A stretch of DNA of 5,849 bases from Gemmatimonadota bacterium (GTDB lineage: Bacteria; Gemmatimonadota; Gemmatimonadetes; Gemmatimonadales; GWC2-71-9): positions 1 to 5,849 of the forward strand of contig QHUF01000216.1 in the NCBI GenBank assembly GCA_003221075.1, given 5' to 3'. Position numbers and translations under genes: made by a program. The notes beneath the pieces were generated by a model. That model searched no databases. It saw only the letters and a program-made list of their open reading frames with translations, and was not told the DNA's origin. Positions 5,471 to 5,849 of the stretch are shown here, piece after piece. Numbering within the stretch: the first letter of the stretch is position 1; the number at the start of each line of letters is the position of its first letter.

Positions 5471-5849
5471 GTGATCTCGCCGCAACCCTGGCAGCGGTTC
5501 TACGACCCGGGCGTACCGCCGAGTGTCGCGCTCGAGCCGCTGACTATACCGCAATTCCTCGAACGCGCCGCGGCCGACTACCCCGACGCACCAGCGGTCA
5601 TCTTCTTCAATCGCCGGCTCACGTACCGCGAGTTGACCGATCACGTTCAGCGGTTCGCCACGGCTTTGGCGCGCCTCGGCGTCGAGAAGGACAGCCGTGT
5701 CGCGATCCAGCTGCCCAACTTGCCGCAAACGATCATCTCTTATTACGCCACGTTGTCGCTCGGGGCGCAGGTCGTGCTGACGAACCCACTGTACACCCCG
5801 CGCGAGCTCGAGCATCAGTGGGCCGATGCAGGTTGCCGAGTCGCGGTGG
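5471..5849 (+). CDS. Long-chain fatty-acid-CoA ligase (FadD-like), N-terminal part
   Basis: This gene runs off the right edge; 126 codons are visible. It belongs to the AMP-binding (ANL) superfamily, whose acyl-CoA ligases activate fatty acids with ATP and load them on coenzyme A in the cytoplasm or at the inner membrane. The N-terminus has the PWQRFYDPGVP opening typical of long-chain ligases, followed by FLERAAADYPDAPAVIF, LTYRELTDHVQRFATAL, VAIQLPNLPQ and LTNPLYTPRELEHQ, all standard early blocks. The ATP-binding loop and catalytic lysine lie beyond the window, so activity cannot be judged. The start is GTG, either 5471 or 5468; an in-frame TAA at 5426-5428 limits any earlier start. It is transcribed divergently from the kinase. 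It may feed beta-oxidation or lipid synthesis; the window does not tell which. Confidence 0.9.
   Translation, partial: MISPQPWQRFYDPGVPPSVALEPLTIPQFLERAAADYPDAPAVIFFNRRLTYRELTDHVQRFATALARLGVEKDSRVAIQLPNLPQTIISYYATLSLGAQVVLTNPLYTPRELEHQWADAGCRVAV

Noticed and set aside
5381..5815. An upstream extension of the kinase frame by 145 codons
   Set aside because: It is the antisense of the acyl-CoA ligase N-terminus and of the divergent gap. Its translation is charge-rich with no kinase-family similarity, and the family normally starts close to residue 1 as placed at 5380.

Overview
The window is GC-rich bacterial chromosome, most consistent with a Gemmatimonadota or related soil/freshwater lineage. 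That placement is an inference from the high GC content and from a typical gene combination: a PknB-type kinase carrying TolB-like and TPR regions, a CBM9-like/DUF5916 protein, and a family-less lipoprotein. No taxonomic marker is present. Coding density is very high. There is no rRNA, tRNA, CRISPR array, insertion sequence or phage gene.

Layout. (1) 1-101: the last 32 codons of a plus-strand gene that enters from the left, with a C-terminus faintly like the final helix of GGDEF domains. (2) 102-191: a 90-base gap with a perfect 7-bp inverted repeat and a strong ribosome binding site. (3) 192-791: a plus-strand secreted lipoprotein of unknown function, with a tandem 7-residue repeat just after the lipidated cysteine. 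(4) 799-3018: a minus-strand exported CBM9-like/DUF5916 protein, convergent with the lipoprotein across 7 bases. (5) 3026-5380: a minus-strand membrane Ser/Thr kinase with an intact catalytic core, one transmembrane helix, and an outer TolB-like plus TPR region. (6) 5381-5470: a 90-base divergent gap. (7) 5471 to the right edge: the N-terminus of a plus-strand long-chain fatty-acid-CoA ligase.

The kinase and DUF5916 genes lie head to tail 7 bases apart and are very probably one operon. The kinase would sense something outside the membrane through its TolB-like/TPR part and signal in the cytoplasm, while the DUF5916 product would sit in or near the outer membrane. A functional link is inferred only from adjacency. 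The ligase and the lipoprotein look like independent neighbours.

The most unusual detail is at the two minus-strand starts. In each case the ribosome binding site is well placed (8-9 bases) for an out-of-frame ATG exactly 11 bases upstream of the real start, but 19-20 bases from the real start. Each upstream ATG opens a 3-4 codon reading frame whose stop overlaps the real start codon. I found no clearly new multi-gene system; most of the window is ordinary in content.
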